DNA of 64,000 bases, taken from the NCBI GenBank assembly GCA_964017045.1, contig OZ024809.1, positions 23,497,618-23,561,617 on the forward strand. The letters are read 5' to 3'. The stretch comes from Omphiscola glabra. Its lineage: Eukaryota; Mollusca; Gastropoda; Lymnaeidae. The position numbers and the translations under genes were made by a program. The notes beneath the pieces are model-generated. The model saw only the letters and a list, made by a program, of their open reading frames with translations, did no database searches and was not told the DNA's origin. Positions 34,440 to 46,195 of this stretch are shown piece by piece; the stretch's first letter is position 1; every line of letters starts with the position of its first letter.

Positions 34440-35305
34440 CCCCCACCCCAGACGTTCTATCAAACGAACCCAATAACTCCCTAGTGAACTCATCAGCTCA
34501 TACACCCAAACTACTTCACATACTAATCCCCACTCGAACTGCACGATTCAACTTTAACACATACACTCCGCCCCACCCCCAATACATAGCTGCCTGCCTA
34601 GAACACACAATACTCCGAGATCGCGATTTCCAGCGAGCTTAACAGCTACTCTCCTCAATGGGCTTACCAAAACTACAACACTGACAAGACAATTATAGAA
34701 GAACTCTGTAACCATACAAGCCAATTCAATAAACAAAACAAATACTCGACTCCCATACTGCGCCATATAGCTCTTAACACACTCAGCAGACCTTAACAAA
34801 CCATCTTCTCTTCTGACTTACTACAGATATTCCTCGATGGCATAGATAGCCATTACAGACCCATTGTCACACGACACTAAGAACATCAGTCTGCAAGATA
34901 AGAAGAAACATAGCATCCTACCCAGTGGATATATTCCAAAGTTACACAGACGGGTCAGATTTTAAGAGAGCCTTAAACAATGAAGGCTAGCGTGTACGAT
35001 CAGGTGACGAACTTTGCATCCCCTGTAGGGCAATCTGTAGTAATTATGGAGCAGAAGCTATTGAAGTGGAGTTACAGAAACTGCAATCTTCACAGTTTAT
35101 ACCAGCAAAGAAATGTTGTCATCTACTCATATAGAAAACCAATGCTTCAGGCAGCTGAGCACCAAGATCTCACAATAACAATAGTAAAATCACTACATCT
35201 TAAATTAACACTTTCCTCAAAACCTACTCAGTATGCATTCCAGCTAACATTACAGTGGATGCCAGGTCAACACAGTATACCAGGAAATGAAAGCCGAACA
35301 TAACC
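34440..35305 (+). pseudogene. LINE fragment with RNase H domain, heavily decayed
   Basis: YTDGS at 34943-34957 is the first catalytic-aspartate motif of RNase H. NYGAEAIEVELQKLQSSQF follows with the expected glutamate (about 35037-35095). LTLQWMPGQHSIPGNE is near 35250-35290, like the terminal LQW(I/M)PGH..IPGNE block. These blocks sit in different frames with stops between them, so at least two frameshifts exist. Coding remains upstream of 34900 are unreadable and the left limit is approximate. The right end runs directly into the 34-bp array. Confidence 0.78.
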
Positions 35306-35846
35306 TGAGCCGGAATTTCCAAAACCCATTGTACAACCTCGAGCCGGCACTTCCAACACCTTATGTACAACCTTGAGTCGGCACTTCCAACACCTTATGT
35401 GCAACCTTGAGCCGGCATTGCCAACACCTTATGTACAACCTTGAGCCGACACTGCTAATACCCTAGGTACAACCTTGAGCCGGCACTGCCAACACCCTAG
35501 GTACAACCTTGAGCCGACACTGCTAAAATCCTAGGTACAACCTGGAGCCAACACTGCCAACACCCTAGGTACAACCTTGAGCCGACACTGCTAAAACACT
35601 AGGTACAACCTGGAGCCGACACTGCTAATACCCTAGGTACAGCCTTGAGCCGACACTGCTAATACCCTAGGTACAACCTTGAGCCGACACTGCTAATACC
35701 CTAGGTACAACCTTGAGCCGACACTGCTAATACCCTAGGTACAACTTTGAGCCGACACTGCTAATACCCTAGGTACAGCCTTGAGCCGACACTGCTAATA
35801 CCCTAGGTACAACTTTGAGCCGACACTGCTAATACCCTAGGTACAA
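35306..35846. repeat. 34-bp minisatellite, about 16 copies
   Basis: The unit contains CCTAGGTACAACCTTGAGCC and GACACTGCTAATA. The left-most copies carry TTATGTACAACC and CCGGCACTTCC variants; copies grow more uniform to the right. Confidence 0.95.
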
Positions 35847-36150
35847 ACAAAGATCATTTCCAGAGAGTGTGTTCATTATTCACCATGGTCGTATTGCCCG
35901 CCACCCCTGCCCACAAACCATTTTGTTCTATTTTTCTGACACAAGACACAAACAATAACAAAGACTATTTGGGGCACCTTATTAAATGGAATGTTTTATT
36001 TCTTTTGGGACCATTTTTATTTCTGAAAAAAGAAAAGGTTAAAAAAAAAAGTGTGTGTGTGTGATTGTGGGGCGGGGGTGTTAGCTTAGAGGCAGTAGTG
36101 ATTTTTTTTAAAAAGATCCCCCCCCCCCCCCAAATCCTGATAAACTCGCT
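35847..36150. other. No gene; poly(C) run
   Basis: A GT microsatellite at about 36051-36062 and a poly(C) tract at about 36117-36131. Confidence 0.5.
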
Positions 36151-36292
36151 TGTGCTGCCCTTGCTACCAGTGAAATATCATCTTCAATACCAGGCACAGA
36201 GACATTGCGATTCCCCTCTACATACATAGGGGCCAGAATGATCAATAAATTGTGTTAAGCCCTTTTAATAGATAGAAGAAGAAAAGTTAAAA
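36151..36292 (+). mobile_element. LINE 3' UTR and (GAA)n tail, second copy of the 13.9-kb family
   Basis: ACCAGTGAAATATC, ACCAGGCACAGAG, ATGATCAATAA and the tail TAGATAGAAGAAGAA follow the same order as the minus-strand LINE 3' end at 13905-14033. No reverse-transcriptase codons are retained, so the copy is extremely 5'-truncated. Confidence 0.82.
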
Positions 36293-36999
36293 ATCGTGTT
36301 TAACAGAGAGAAAGAACAAAAGTGATATAGTTAGTAATAATTTAAATTGGGTAATTTAAGGTCATGTTTAGATGTTTTTTAATGTAACAATGAGCGGTGT
36401 TGATTGTTTATATTACTATAAACATTATGCGTAAAAGTAGATTAAACGGATTAATATTTCGTTCAAAAAATCATATTTGAAATAGGATTCCACTCTAAAC
36501 AAAAGGAAAAAAAACAACCAAATTACTGATAGGGTGCAGGTCACACATAGGTTGGTTTTTTTTTTTTTGGGTAAGTGAATTTTGTTTAAACCAACATAGA
36601 TTTCAGTTTATCCATAAACGAGTTATCCTTAATGTGTTTATGGATGCACATTACCTTATGGATTGTCGTTGTTGTTGTGTTTCTGTTAGCAGACGGTTTC
36701 TACTGCTGCTAGTTCAATTGCTTTGAAAATCTGAGTTTCTCTACCATTTCCAATGCTCTACGTTTCATGTTGATAAAAAGGGATATGATTAACACAATGA
36801 TAATTGTCCCCACGTGACTCTGGTGGGTAGCAATACTATACTGTTTATTGTAACTACGGCAATCTCTTATATACATTTTGCTTCTGGTGTGGCCGCTTCC
36901 TTTCCACAACCGTCCCCCTACTCAACACGTTTTATGTAATACTACTAGGTGAAGAGAAAAAAAATCTGTCTTGTGATTATTATATTATTATTATAAGCA
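36293..36999. other. No gene seen
   Basis: AT-rich sequence. An imperfect hairpin TTTATCCATAAACG/GTTTATGGATG lies near 36609-36648. Confidence 0.5.
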
Positions 37000-37090
37000 G
37001 TTTTTTTATAGCGTAGTACCCCAACCTAGGGCTGGGCTCACCACGCTGTACATACAATTTAACACACGTAATCATGAACTTAAATATTAA
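37000..37090 (-). mobile_element. LINE 3' end with a single copy of the 43-bp unit
   Basis: TATAGCGTAGTACCCCAACC and CTAGGGCTGGGCTCA match the 43-bp array unit at 8713-9574. The following GTACATACAAT and GTAATCATGA match the LINE 3' UTR beside that array (9575-9612). On the minus strand the copy ends in an A run and a TAATAATAA-type tail, as LINE 3' ends do. Confidence 0.65.
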
Positions 37091-38236
37091 TATGCATTAA
37101 TTAAATAAAACAAAACAAATGTGTAATCGCCCAACAAAGAACCACTGATATAGTGTAGTACAGTCCGTCGGGCTGTATATAAAACTTTCTGTAGGACTAA
37201 CTGTAGAACAGTCTCTAGGCCTATTGTTTAAAGGCCGGCATATATTATAGGAAATGAGAAAGTTGAAAAAAAACTGCCCCCCCCCCCGCTTAACCCCTAG
37301 TATTTTATATTTCAATCTTGAGCAGTCTCCTCATCCCTGTGTCCTCGTTGGTTGCAGTATTATTAGTATTTTGGCTTGTTTTCAAAATAATTTTTATTTT
37401 CCTTTTTGGCGGGGCTTGAAATAAAAAGGGTAATAACTCAAAATCAAGACCACTCCGTACGAGTCCAAGATGACTTATTTAAAGGCAACTTGTAACTGTC
37501 CGAGGACCACTGAAATCAGTTTGTGTATGAACCAAAGCCTCGTGCCTGGCACAGACTTCAGCTGATGCTTGAATGTGATTTGATTACAGAACGGCTTTTC
37601 AAGAAAACTATTACTGACATAATTATCGTAATCGGCAGAGATCGGGGTTTGATGAGAATCGATATGATTGTTTATATAGCAAATAATGGCGTAGGAATAC
37701 ATGAATCGATATCGCAATATCAAACATAGAAGTGGGCAATTCGTCTGCTTTATGTTGTTGTTACGTGATCGTATTGTGAACAAAATGGTCACTAACAACA
37801 AAATGAATCTTTCGACTAAAATTAAATTTTTTAACGAATTAAACTTGACAAGGTTAACACAAAAATCTGATTTGAACAAAAAAAAATGTAATTTAATTGA
37901 GATTTATCTCGTATCTGGCAATGGGTTTTAAAATCCCCATCAAGTCCTAACCTCATTTTTACAGTAGTTGAATGAGGATAACTTAAACATATTTATTTTT
38001 AAAAAATCCAAAAGAAAATTGCTAATGAGCAAATGATTTAGCACATAATCAAAAACATAGCTGTCAAGTGTTTGAGAATCACCGGGTGAACTGATTGTCA
38101 CCGTGAATTGTGACCATTTGGGCTAATTACTGTGGCTCAATTGTGGTTGGATAATAAAGAAGTGTGTTGAATATAAGCTGTGTGTGATCGGGACAAGAGT
38201 TGAGTTCTAGTTCACATGGGCTTCACGTTTCGATCT
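37091..38236. other. No gene seen
   Basis: About 1.1 kb of AT-rich sequence with a poly(C) run at about 37277-37286. The 134-codon minus frame at 37475-37879 is not repeat-derived, but I see no motif or family in it; overlapping plus frames of 68 and 76 codons argue for chance. Confidence 0.45.
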
Positions 38237-38472
38237 AGGAGTAGCCCAGTAGATGGGGTACATAAGCCAGAAAAGGGTGGCTAGTGGAGGTTAGTAGGAG
38301 TAGCCCAGTAGATGGGGTACATACGCCAGAAAATGGTGGCTAGTGGAGGTTAGTAGGAGTAGCCCAGTAGATGGGGTACAGAAGCCAGAAAAGGGTGGCT
38401 AGTGGAGGTTAGTAGGAGTAGCCCAGTAGATGGGGTACAGAAGCCAGAAATGCATGGCTAGTAGAAGTTAGT
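38237..38472. repeat. 59-bp tandem repeat, four copies
   Basis: The unit contains AGGAGTAGCCCAGTAGATGG and GGTGGCTAGTGGAGG. The array is framed by near-identical TTCACGTTTCG(A/C)TCTAG at about 38223 and 38473. Confidence 0.93.
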
Positions 38473-38525
38473 TCACGTTTCGCTCTAGTTTGATGAAATC
38501 TTGCTGCCTCTAGTATTTAGTGTTC

Positions 38526-38790
38526 GTGCAGAGTGCTGCTGGGATATAGTTGAACCGAGACAACGTGACACTTGGTGAAGAGTGCTGCTGTGTTTTAGTT
38601 GAATCTAGACAACGTGACACTAGTGCAGAGTGCTGCTTTGTTTTAGTTGAATCTAGACAACGTGACACTAGTGCAGAGTGCTGCTTTGTTTTAGTTGAAT
38701 CTAGACAACGTGACACTAGTGCAGAGTGCTGCTTTGTTTTAGTTGAATCTAGACAACGTGACACTAGTGCAGAGTGCTGCTGTGATTTTT
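38526..38790. repeat. 48-bp minisatellite, about 5.5 copies
   Basis: The unit contains CTAGACAACGTGACACTAGT and GCAGAGTGCTGCTTTG. Frames on both strands repeat (ESRQRDTSAECCFVLV plus; SRCLDSTKTKQHSALV minus) because 48 is divisible by three. Confidence 0.94.
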
Positions 38791-38928
38791 AACCTAGACA
38801 ACGGTGCCAGATATTCTTGACGTAGTCTTGACACAGAACCCAGTATTTTGACACTAGCTTCGACCTTTTAAGTTGGATAAGGGCCGGAGAGCTATGTCCA
38901 TTAAGGTGGGACAGGCATAGCGACAAAT
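38757..38928 (+). repeat. 172-bp segmental duplicate, copy 1
   Basis: Appears identical to 41519-41690 (offset 2762). It begins inside the last 48-bp unit and extends into unique sequence, ending CATAGCGACAAAT. This ties the two ends of a 2.6-kb cluster of arrays together. Confidence 0.93.
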
Positions 38929-39072
38929 GTGCTCCTTTAAGTAGTATAGGATCCAAAGTAAACGATGTCCTCTAAAGTAGTAATGCGCACGCAGGAAATT
39001 ATACCCTTTAAAGTAGGATATGGCCAGATAAAACTGTCAATACAAAAATAACATGTCATAGCTTTACTCCAA

Positions 39073-39560
39073 ATACAACAGTACCATCTCATAGCATCCA
39101 CCCATCACAACAATACCATCTCATAGCATCCACCCATCACAACAATACCATCTCATAGCATCCACCCATTACAACAATACCATCTCATAGCATCCACCCA
39201 TCACAACAATACCATCTCATAGCATCCACCCATTACAACAATACCATCTCATAGCATCCACCCATCACAACAATACCATCTCATAGCATCCACCCATTAC
39301 AACAATACCATCTCATAGCATCCAACCATTACAACAATACCATCTCATAGCATCCACCCATCACAACAATACCATCTCATAGCATCCACCCATCACAACA
39401 ATACCATCTCATATCATCCACCCATTACAACAATACCATATCATAGCATCCACCCATTACAACAATACCATCTCATAGCATCCACACATTACAACATTAC
39501 CATCTCATAGCATCCACCCATTACAACATTACCATCTCATAGCATCCACCCATCACAACA
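39073..39560. repeat. 32-bp minisatellite, about 15 copies
   Basis: The unit contains ACAATACCATCTCATAGCAT and CCACCCAT(C/T)ACA. Confidence 0.96.
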
Positions 39561-39924
39561 ATAATATAACATAGCATTCCAACAACAAATACGAGGCTTT
39601 TTGAATCACTGTCGTTAGTTGTAAGTTGGTTGTCACCATGAGTTTGTAGTTTTGTGTCTAAATTGTGAATGACTGAACCGGGGGGGGGGGGGGGGGGTGT
39701 AGAAATACATGATCATATAGATTATAAGGAGGGTCAGATCGAGGGGAGAATTAGTAAGAGATTTAATGTATAGCAGCCCAGAAGTGTATAATTAGCTGTT
39801 GTTAGATCAGTGCCAGTCCAAGAGGCGTGTGTTGGGAGTGGACAGTGTTCCGGTGTGTCACGTGGTGTGGTGACCTTGTTAGGTTTTGAGTAGTAAAGAA
39901 CAACTAGCGTATGAAATGTTGATG
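39561..39924. other. No gene; poly(G) run
   Basis: A G run of about 18 (39680-39697). The 91-codon minus frame over 39734-40009 is unrecognised. Confidence 0.5.
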
Positions 39925-40130
39925 TCGTTGTACAACTGTTTCTCATTGTATCACAGTACCGGTACAAACCAAACTGTAAGTCGATAGTTTTAATCATATT
40001 CTCTTGCATTTGTAATGCATTGAAATTAACACATTATGCCCTGGTTTTGAGTATCGTATTATTTGTTATTGTTTTAAAACTTTGGTATCGTCCTTTCTTA
40101 TGGACTGTTTTGGAACGAGCCATAGACTAA
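39925..40130 (+). repeat. Dispersed repeat, copy 1 (partner at 60415-60655)
   Basis: Both copies carry, in order, ACCGGTAC near the start, ACTGTAAGTC(G/A)ATAGTTTTA, GCCCTGGTTT(T)GAGTATCG and TTTGGTATCGTC. TTTGGTATCGT also occurs in the LTR-like repeat at 2560-3060 and 42590-42990, so all four may be ends of related retroelements. Confidence 0.65.
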
Positions 40131-40169
40131 AATAAGAGATTAAATTCTCCCTTAATAACAGTCCGTAAT

Positions 40170-40900
40170 AACCACCAAATGCAACAATACCACCCAAAAG
40201 AACTACCACCAAATGCAACAATACCACCCAAAAGAACTACCACCAAATGCAACAATGCCACCCAAAAGAACTACCACCAAATGCAACAATGCCACCCGAT
40301 ACAACAATACCACCAAATGCAACAATGCCACCCGATACAACAATACCACCAAATGCAACAATGCCACCCGATACAACAATACCACCAAATGCAACGATGC
40401 CACCCGATACAACAATACCACCAAATGCAACAATGCCACCCGATACAACAATACCACCAAATGCAACAATGCCACCCGATACAACAATACCACTAAATAC
40501 CATAAAATACCACCCAGTACAACCATACCACCCAGTACAACCATACCACCCAGTGCGACAATACCACCTAAAACAACTACCCCACCCAATACTGGAAACA
40601 ACCACTACAACTATACAACCCAATAAATACAAGAATACCTCTGAATGCAACAATACCAATGAATACAACATTACCACTTAATACAATGACACCACGAAAT
40701 ACAACAATACCACCAAATACAACATTACCACTGAGAACAACGACACCATGAAATATAACAATACCACCAAATACAACATTACCACTTAATACGACACCAC
40801 CAAATACAACAATACCACCAAATACAACATTACCACTGAGTACAACGACAGCACGAAATACAACATTACGACCCAATACAGCAACTACAACAACCCAACA
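40170..40900. repeat. Composite ACAATACCACC-based array
   Basis: The left part (to about 40500) is a 36-bp unit with ACAACAATACCACCAAATGC and AACAATGCCACCCGAT. The right part degenerates to units of about 15-18 bases around AATACCACCAAATACAAC. Frames of 105-146 codons on both strands reflect the 36-bp period. Confidence 0.93.
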
Positions 40901-41172
40901 TCGCACTTGCCAACCCGTCCTTGTTATCGTTTGGTTTTGTTGTCAGATCGTAATCGATTTTAGTCAACCGGAATCTTGATCCGATTCTAGAAATCTTACA
41001 AACTCTAACCTTCACCTTGTTGGGACTTCCCTCGAACGCTGTAGGCTGAGAGCTAATGTGATCACCTTTGATGTATGTTTGTTGTCATGCAATGGCTCAT
41101 TTTCGTTTTCATGAGCGAACTCGCAAGGTCTCTGACGCATGTTAGGAGTGAAAAACATGAAATCTTGAAATA
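40901..41172. other. No gene seen
   Basis: Unique sequence between arrays with no recognised protein or element. Confidence 0.45.
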
Positions 41173-41425
41173 ACAGTGGGCTGACACAGTAGGAGGACAC
41201 AGTGGGAGGACGCAGTGTGGGGACCCAGTGGGAGGACACAGTAAGAGGACACAGTGGGAGGACGCAGTAAGAGGACACAGTGGGAGGACGCAGTGTGGGG
41301 ACACAGTGGGAGGACACAGTAAGAGGACACAGTAAGAGGACACAGTGGGAGGACGCAGTGTGGGGACACAGTGGGAGGACACAGTGGGGGGACTCAAGGG
41401 GAGGACACAGTCGGAGGACACATGG
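41173..41425. repeat. 14-bp minisatellite
   Basis: Units GGACACAGTGGGAG, GGACACAGTAAGAG and GGACGCAGTGTGGG alternate, giving a 42-base (three-unit) superperiod in parts. The minus frames of 75-153 codons rich in C, L, P and S are artefacts of that 42-base period. Confidence 0.93.
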
Positions 41426-41518
41426 TATAGAGAGAAATACAGAAAAAACATAAAGAAAGGAAATAGACCCCAATTATAATTTGTTTAACCGATCCTACGT
41501 TTTGATGAAATATCAGAT

Positions 41519-41690
41519 CGTGACACTAGTGCAGAGTGCTGCTGTGATTTTTAACCTAGACAACGGTGCCAGATATTCTTGACGTAGTCTTGACACAGAA
41601 CCCAGTATTTTGACACTAGCTTCGACCTTTTAAGTTGGATAAGGGCCGGAGAGCTATGTCCATTAAGGTGGGACAGGCATAGCGACAAAT
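41519..41690 (+). repeat. 172-bp segmental duplicate, copy 2
   Basis: Matches 38757-38928 over its full length. It sits in unique sequence here, without the 48-bp array, so this copy most likely moved from the 38.7-kb location. Confidence 0.93.
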
Positions 41691-42419
41691 TCATAAAACA
41701 AGATATTTGAAGATGACGCCATTTAGACAGACATTGAGTGAAATCTTTCCCTATAAGAGGGATATTCCTTTTGTCGGGTCAAACATACTGGATCATCAAA
41801 AGATTCGAATGAAATGTTTCCTCGGATCTGAACCACCAAAAGACTCATATAACGCACGTCATATAACGCCAAACAGAAGAAAGTCTCACACTAAAACTTC
41901 CACCGTATATTTTCATATTTTATTGATTAAAATACAAACTTGTTCAATTAGGTCCCCTGTAGCTTGTTCCGAATATACAGATAATGGAAATAAAAATGAT
42001 AAAAATACTGAAAATGACAAAAATAAAAAATTAACTTAGTTATACATAGCATGACTTTGTCCTTAAGTCTCATTGGAATAGTTGGGTGGAATAATGAGGA
42101 TGATGTGAAATTGAAATTCTGTCATTTTAAAATTAGTTAATGTCTTTTTTCAAATGTAAAATGGAGTGGGGTACTATTCTACAGCTTAACTGCTGATAAT
42201 GTATGCATTACTGTTAAAATGAGAACTAATAAGTCCCTGATATGGCTAAGAGAATTCACTGAATGGCTGTTTTTGTCAATTTAATATAAATGTCTTGTGT
42301 TCAAATTGTTTTATTTATGTGCTGAAAATTTACAAAGCAATCAAAAAACAGTTCCATTTGTTTGGATCCATAAAAGAATCGTATCTTATCCTATCTTATA
42401 ATATAGCCTGTACCGTGGC
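41691..42419. other. Unclassified 110-codon frame, no supported gene
   Basis: A plus frame at 41707-42039 (MKMTPFRQTLSEIFPYKRDI at its start, an Asn/Lys-rich end) begins just after the duplicated segment. It is not repeat-derived, but I recognise no domain and see no exon signals; a chance frame is likely. Confidence 0.3.
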
Positions 42420-42990
42420 CTATTTTTCTCTTTTAGTTAGAGCTATTTTTAGCCACCATAACTTGTCTCGTTAGTATGTCCTTGATATTGATGTCACCTT
42501 GTAAATGTGCTGTGTCACTCCTTCCTTGCTCGCCCCTTTCTTGACTGGGAAAATTGTGTTTACATTCGATTGTGTCCTATTTATTCCATAGAATGCCAAT
42601 AGGTGATGCAATTTCTAGAATGTTTAGAATATTTATGAGTTGGTTCCTATATATAGGATGCGTGCTTTCTTAGCAAACAGACTTAGAGAGACAAAGCGAG
42701 ACAGATAGAGAGAGCGAGACAGATAAAGAGAGCGTGGGAAAGATTTTTGCTTTACGAGACTTTGTATGATTGTGTGCGTAAATAAAAATTTGTATTTTGA
42801 GGAGTGTACCTTTTTTAATTGCTGTAATTTGATAAAGTTTTTGCTATTTTACTGGAATTAAATGTTTGCTGTTTTTTTCATTAGAAATGTATTTGTATAA
42901 TTAAATTGAATAGTTTTAGTATCACTAGCTTTGGTATCGTTTTCTTTGCATATTGTCTATCTCAGTCCTTTGTTACGAATCTCTGCATTT
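42420..42990 (+). mobile_element. LTR-like dispersed repeat, copy 2
   Basis: Starts with a segment like 1240-1320 (CTATTTTTAGCCACCA, ACTTGTCTC, GATGTCACC, AATGTGCTGTGT). It then shows TTCCTATATATAG (about 42645-42657) and ends with TTAGTATCACTAGCTTTGGT. Copy 1 (1070-3060) has the same order but carries the 549-bp duplication, a MITE and a microsatellite. The TATA-like box suggests an LTR; termini were not fixed. Confidence 0.55.
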
Positions 42991-43911
42991 ATGATCACGT
43001 ATGCGTATTCTACGAGGCAAATCTCAACACAGATTAATGGCGACCTTGTAAATGTCGATACATAAAGAGTGTTGACATATTCAAATTGCCCGAAGGAGCT
43101 ACACAATAAACGTATTTTCTAATGTGAACGTGTTGCCTCTTGGTTTGAAACTAAATTATCTGCTCTTTGCTGTCCTGAGAATATATAAGTGTTAGGAACG
43201 CTAAAAGAGTCGGTAACTCATTTTGACTAGCTTCTCACGGGTCAACAAAATCACCCAACGTTTCGCCTGACTTAGCCGGCTTAATGACACATTCAGAATA
43301 GTGGGCGGGTGGTTTAAACCCTGGTCCATGAGATGACGCAAGGGCTTTATTATCCCAGAAAGTGACTTGCCCAATCATGAAATGGGCGATGAAATAATGA
43401 AACTAAACTTTGGCGTCTGACTGACGCACAGCTATCAAAACTGCCAGACTGACGCCAAAGTCGTGGACATTAGGGATAATTTCACGGAACTTATAAAAAA
43501 AAAGTGAAAATATTACGTTAGAAATGGCCGCAAATTTTCAGAGCAAACCATAAAAGTGAACGAAACATTTTTAGGCATGTATTCATTTATTTAGTTACTA
43601 CCTACAGCCCACCAATTAATGGCGACCGCAGTGCGTGGACTTTCCATTTACTAAAGTTACTTGACAACACATGCATTCAAGTAACGTACTTTATAAGATT
43701 CCCAATTAGCACTACCCCCCCCCCCCGGTACGCCACCGCCCCTGAACTACATTATTGGTCTAATGTCTCGCCCCCTTTAACACCGCAGATTTATTACAAA
43801 AATTATTTCCGTAAAACAAAAACCAATAATTCCACCTCACACTTGTGATATTTTTAAGAATTTCAATTGGCGCAATTATTCTGGATTGTATTTAATTAAA
43901 TAATCGCCATC
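42991..43911. other. No gene; Penelope-like motif and a hairpin
   Basis: CCCAACGTTTCGCCTGAC at about 43255-43272 resembles Penelope-like terminal motifs. An imperfect hairpin ACTTTGGCGTCTGACTG/CAGACTGACGCCAAAGT spans about 43408-43464. A poly(C) run is at about 43716-43729. Confidence 0.4.
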
Positions 43912-44175
43912 TTGTAGCTTTAGTGACATTGTTACATAGAGAATTATGTACAGCGTCATCTGATAGCTTTAGTGACATTGTTACATAGAGAATTATTGTA
44001 CATCGCCATCTTGTAGCGTTAGTGACATTGTTATATAGAGAATTATGTACAGCGTCATCTGGTACCTTTAGTGACATTGTTATATAGACAATTATGTACA
44101 GCGTCATCTGGTAGCTTTAGTGACATCGTTACTTAGTGAATTATGTACAGCGTCATCAGGTGACATTGTTTTATA
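43912..44175. repeat. 49-bp tandem repeat, about five copies
   Basis: The unit contains GCTTTAGTGACATTGTTA and ATTATGTACAGCGTCATC. Copies differ by several substitutions and small indels. Confidence 0.92.
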
Positions 44176-44353
44176 GAGAATTGGTTATTTTGATGATATA
44201 CTGATTCACTTATTATGCTATTAATTTCCTAAAGACCAACATATGTGGATTGGCATCCCCTCCCCATATTCCCCGTGTAGAATCAACATAATCAAGAAGC
44301 GTATGAAGTTGCTTCTTTGGTCGTACAACAAAAGCGGGTACATGGCTCTAGAC

Positions 44354-44541
44354 CAGTGGTTCTCAACCTTCCTAATGCCGCGACCCTTTAATGCAGCTCC
44401 TCATGTTGTAGTGACCTCGAACGATACAATTATTTTCTTTGATACTTCATAAATAAGTGTTTTCCGAAAGTCTTAGGCGACCTCTGTATAAGGCCCATTC
44501 GACTCCCAAAGGGGTTGCGACCCACGGGTTGAGAATCGCTG
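44354..44541. mobile_element. hAT-type MITE, 188 bp, perfect 8-bp TSD
   Basis: Starts CAGTGGTTCTCAACCTTCC and ends, inverted, CAGCGATTCTCAACCCGTG. The flanks CTCTAGAC at 44346-44353 and 44542-44549 are identical. The phrase QWFSTFLMPRPFNAAPHVVV in the plus frame is the typical translation of this MITE class and not a protein. It landed at the edge of the following 23-bp array. Confidence 0.95.
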
Positions 44542-44545
44542 CTCT

Positions 44546-44755
44546 AGACTGAAGGCGTGCCGTACCTAGACTAAAGGCGTGCCGTGCCGTACCTAGACAA
44601 AAGGTGTACCCTACCTAGACTAAAGATGCACCTTACCTAGGCCAAAAACGTGCTGTACATTGACTAAAGGCGGGCCGTACCTAGACTAAAACGTGCTGTA
44701 CCTTGCCTATAAACGTGCAGTACATAAAATAAAGGCGTGCCGTACCTAGACTGAT
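44546..44755. repeat. 23-bp tandem repeat, about nine imperfect copies
   Basis: The unit resembles AAGGCGTGCCGTACCTAGAC, with AAACGTGCTGTACCTTG variants. Confidence 0.88.
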
Positions 44756-44925
44756 AATGATCTTGAAGAGAAAAGGTGGGCTATCACATAATAATCTTGA
44801 CGAGTAAGTGGAATACCAGATACTGATCTTGGAAAGTGGGATACCAAATAATGATCGTGGAGAAAAAGGTGGAATACCAGATAATGATCTTGGAGAGAAA
44901 GGTGGGGTACCATATAATGATCTTG
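44756..44925. repeat. Tandem repeat of about 38 bp, four to five copies
   Basis: The unit contains ATAATGATCTTGGAGAG and AAAGGTGGAATACCAG. It follows directly on the 23-bp array. Confidence 0.85.
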
Positions 44926-45601
44926 ATGTATTTTGTTACCAATTTTATATTTAACATAAAGATATGTCTGAGCGATTCAGGATCTACTTTTGATTAACAT
45001 TACAATTTGGTTGACGAAACCATCTTTTGATCTGAGGAAGATGAAGAGATCTAATTCACCTTTAAAATGATATAGAGCTGAGGTCAGAGGTCAGGGGGTC
45101 AAAGCAAGAGATTTAGCTCAAAACTAATTTTCAAATCATGTTCCTGCACGTTGGAAATTTGTAAAGAAACTTCTTGTTGCCTTGCTAATAGTAGTATTTG
45201 GTGGAGCACAGTTTTAGTGGTGTTGTAGCAGAACGTGGTTTTAATGTATTTATAGTTGAGCGAGGTTTTAGTTATAAGTATATTAAGATGTATATTGTCT
45301 AGGAAATTTAGCGAATCTCTACCGTTTGGGAGAGCAGCCGGCGTATTTATAGGGAAAGAGTTGGATAGCTCCAGAAAAAAATTCTAAAAAATGGCATTAC
45401 TCGATAGCATCCTTTCGAACAAATTAGAACGTAAAAAAATTTTACTAATCAAGGGAGGAGAAGGTGCGGTACACAGTTAGTCGGTGACGCCTGTATCAAA
45501 ACAAAAATGTATGAACAAGTGGTTGAAGACAAATTAGGTCAGCACACAGGCTTTAACATAATATTCGTGATTTATAATTTTCCTACCTTAAAAGCTGTGG
45601 A
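44926..45601. other. No gene seen
   Basis: AT-rich sequence. Loosely repeated GTTTTAGT phrases lie at about 45208-45285. Confidence 0.5.
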
Positions 45602-45679
45602 TGTGGTATCGTTGGATCAAGGTGGTATCGTTGGATCAAGGTGGTATCGTTGGATCAAGGTGGTATCGTTGGATCAAGA
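45602..45679. repeat. 19-bp tandem repeat, four perfect copies
   Basis: The unit GGTGGTATCGTTGGATCAA occurs four times with no change apart from the first two bases and the last base. The 82-codon frame (45507-45755) runs through it. Confidence 0.96.
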
Positions 45680-46195
45680 TAAACAACTTAATTTGTATTT
45701 TTTTTTAAAATTTAAATACGGTCAACACATTTTCATTTTACACTGTTATATTTGATTCTTAAAAGCTTGGCCCAAACTACTTATTATGAAGATTATTTTA
45801 ACAGGTTAAGATAAGGGGACGGTGGGGATGTGTTTTTGGCCTGTAAGGGGCAGTGTACGGAAACCAAATTGAGAACCACTGTTCTATATTACAAGCATCT
45901 CTACACAATTCATCATTTCTATCACAATAACATTACAGTAACTAATATATTCACAGTAAGTATCCCGTTTAAATCAAGGCAGTTGTCACTCTTTCCTAAA
46001 CGTCAATTTTATTATTACCAACCTACTACACACTTCGTGACTTCCATGTGATCTACTTCTTTTCTAGCATTTTCTTCACTGCAATCAATCCAGATGGTGG
46101 TTCTAACAATACAACTTCTCCCCAAATACCACAATGCACAATTCAACTTATATTCCACAATCAGTACTTCTGCAAAAAATACTGATTTTATTGTT
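45680..46195. other. No gene seen
   Basis: AT-rich sequence with a 73-codon frame of no known type. Confidence 0.5.

Noticed and set aside
37475..37879. 134-codon minus frame
   Set aside because: Not repeat-derived but AT-biased, overlapped by two plus frames, and without any recognisable domain or splice context.
43408..43464. Structured RNA or terminator-like hairpin
   Set aside because: An imperfect inverted repeat of about 17 bases with a 23-base loop, no conservation evidence, and common by chance in repeat-rich DNA.
44243..44452. 69-codon frame with QWFSTFLMPRPF
   Set aside because: It is the known translation artefact of a hAT MITE whose TIRs and TSD are visible here.
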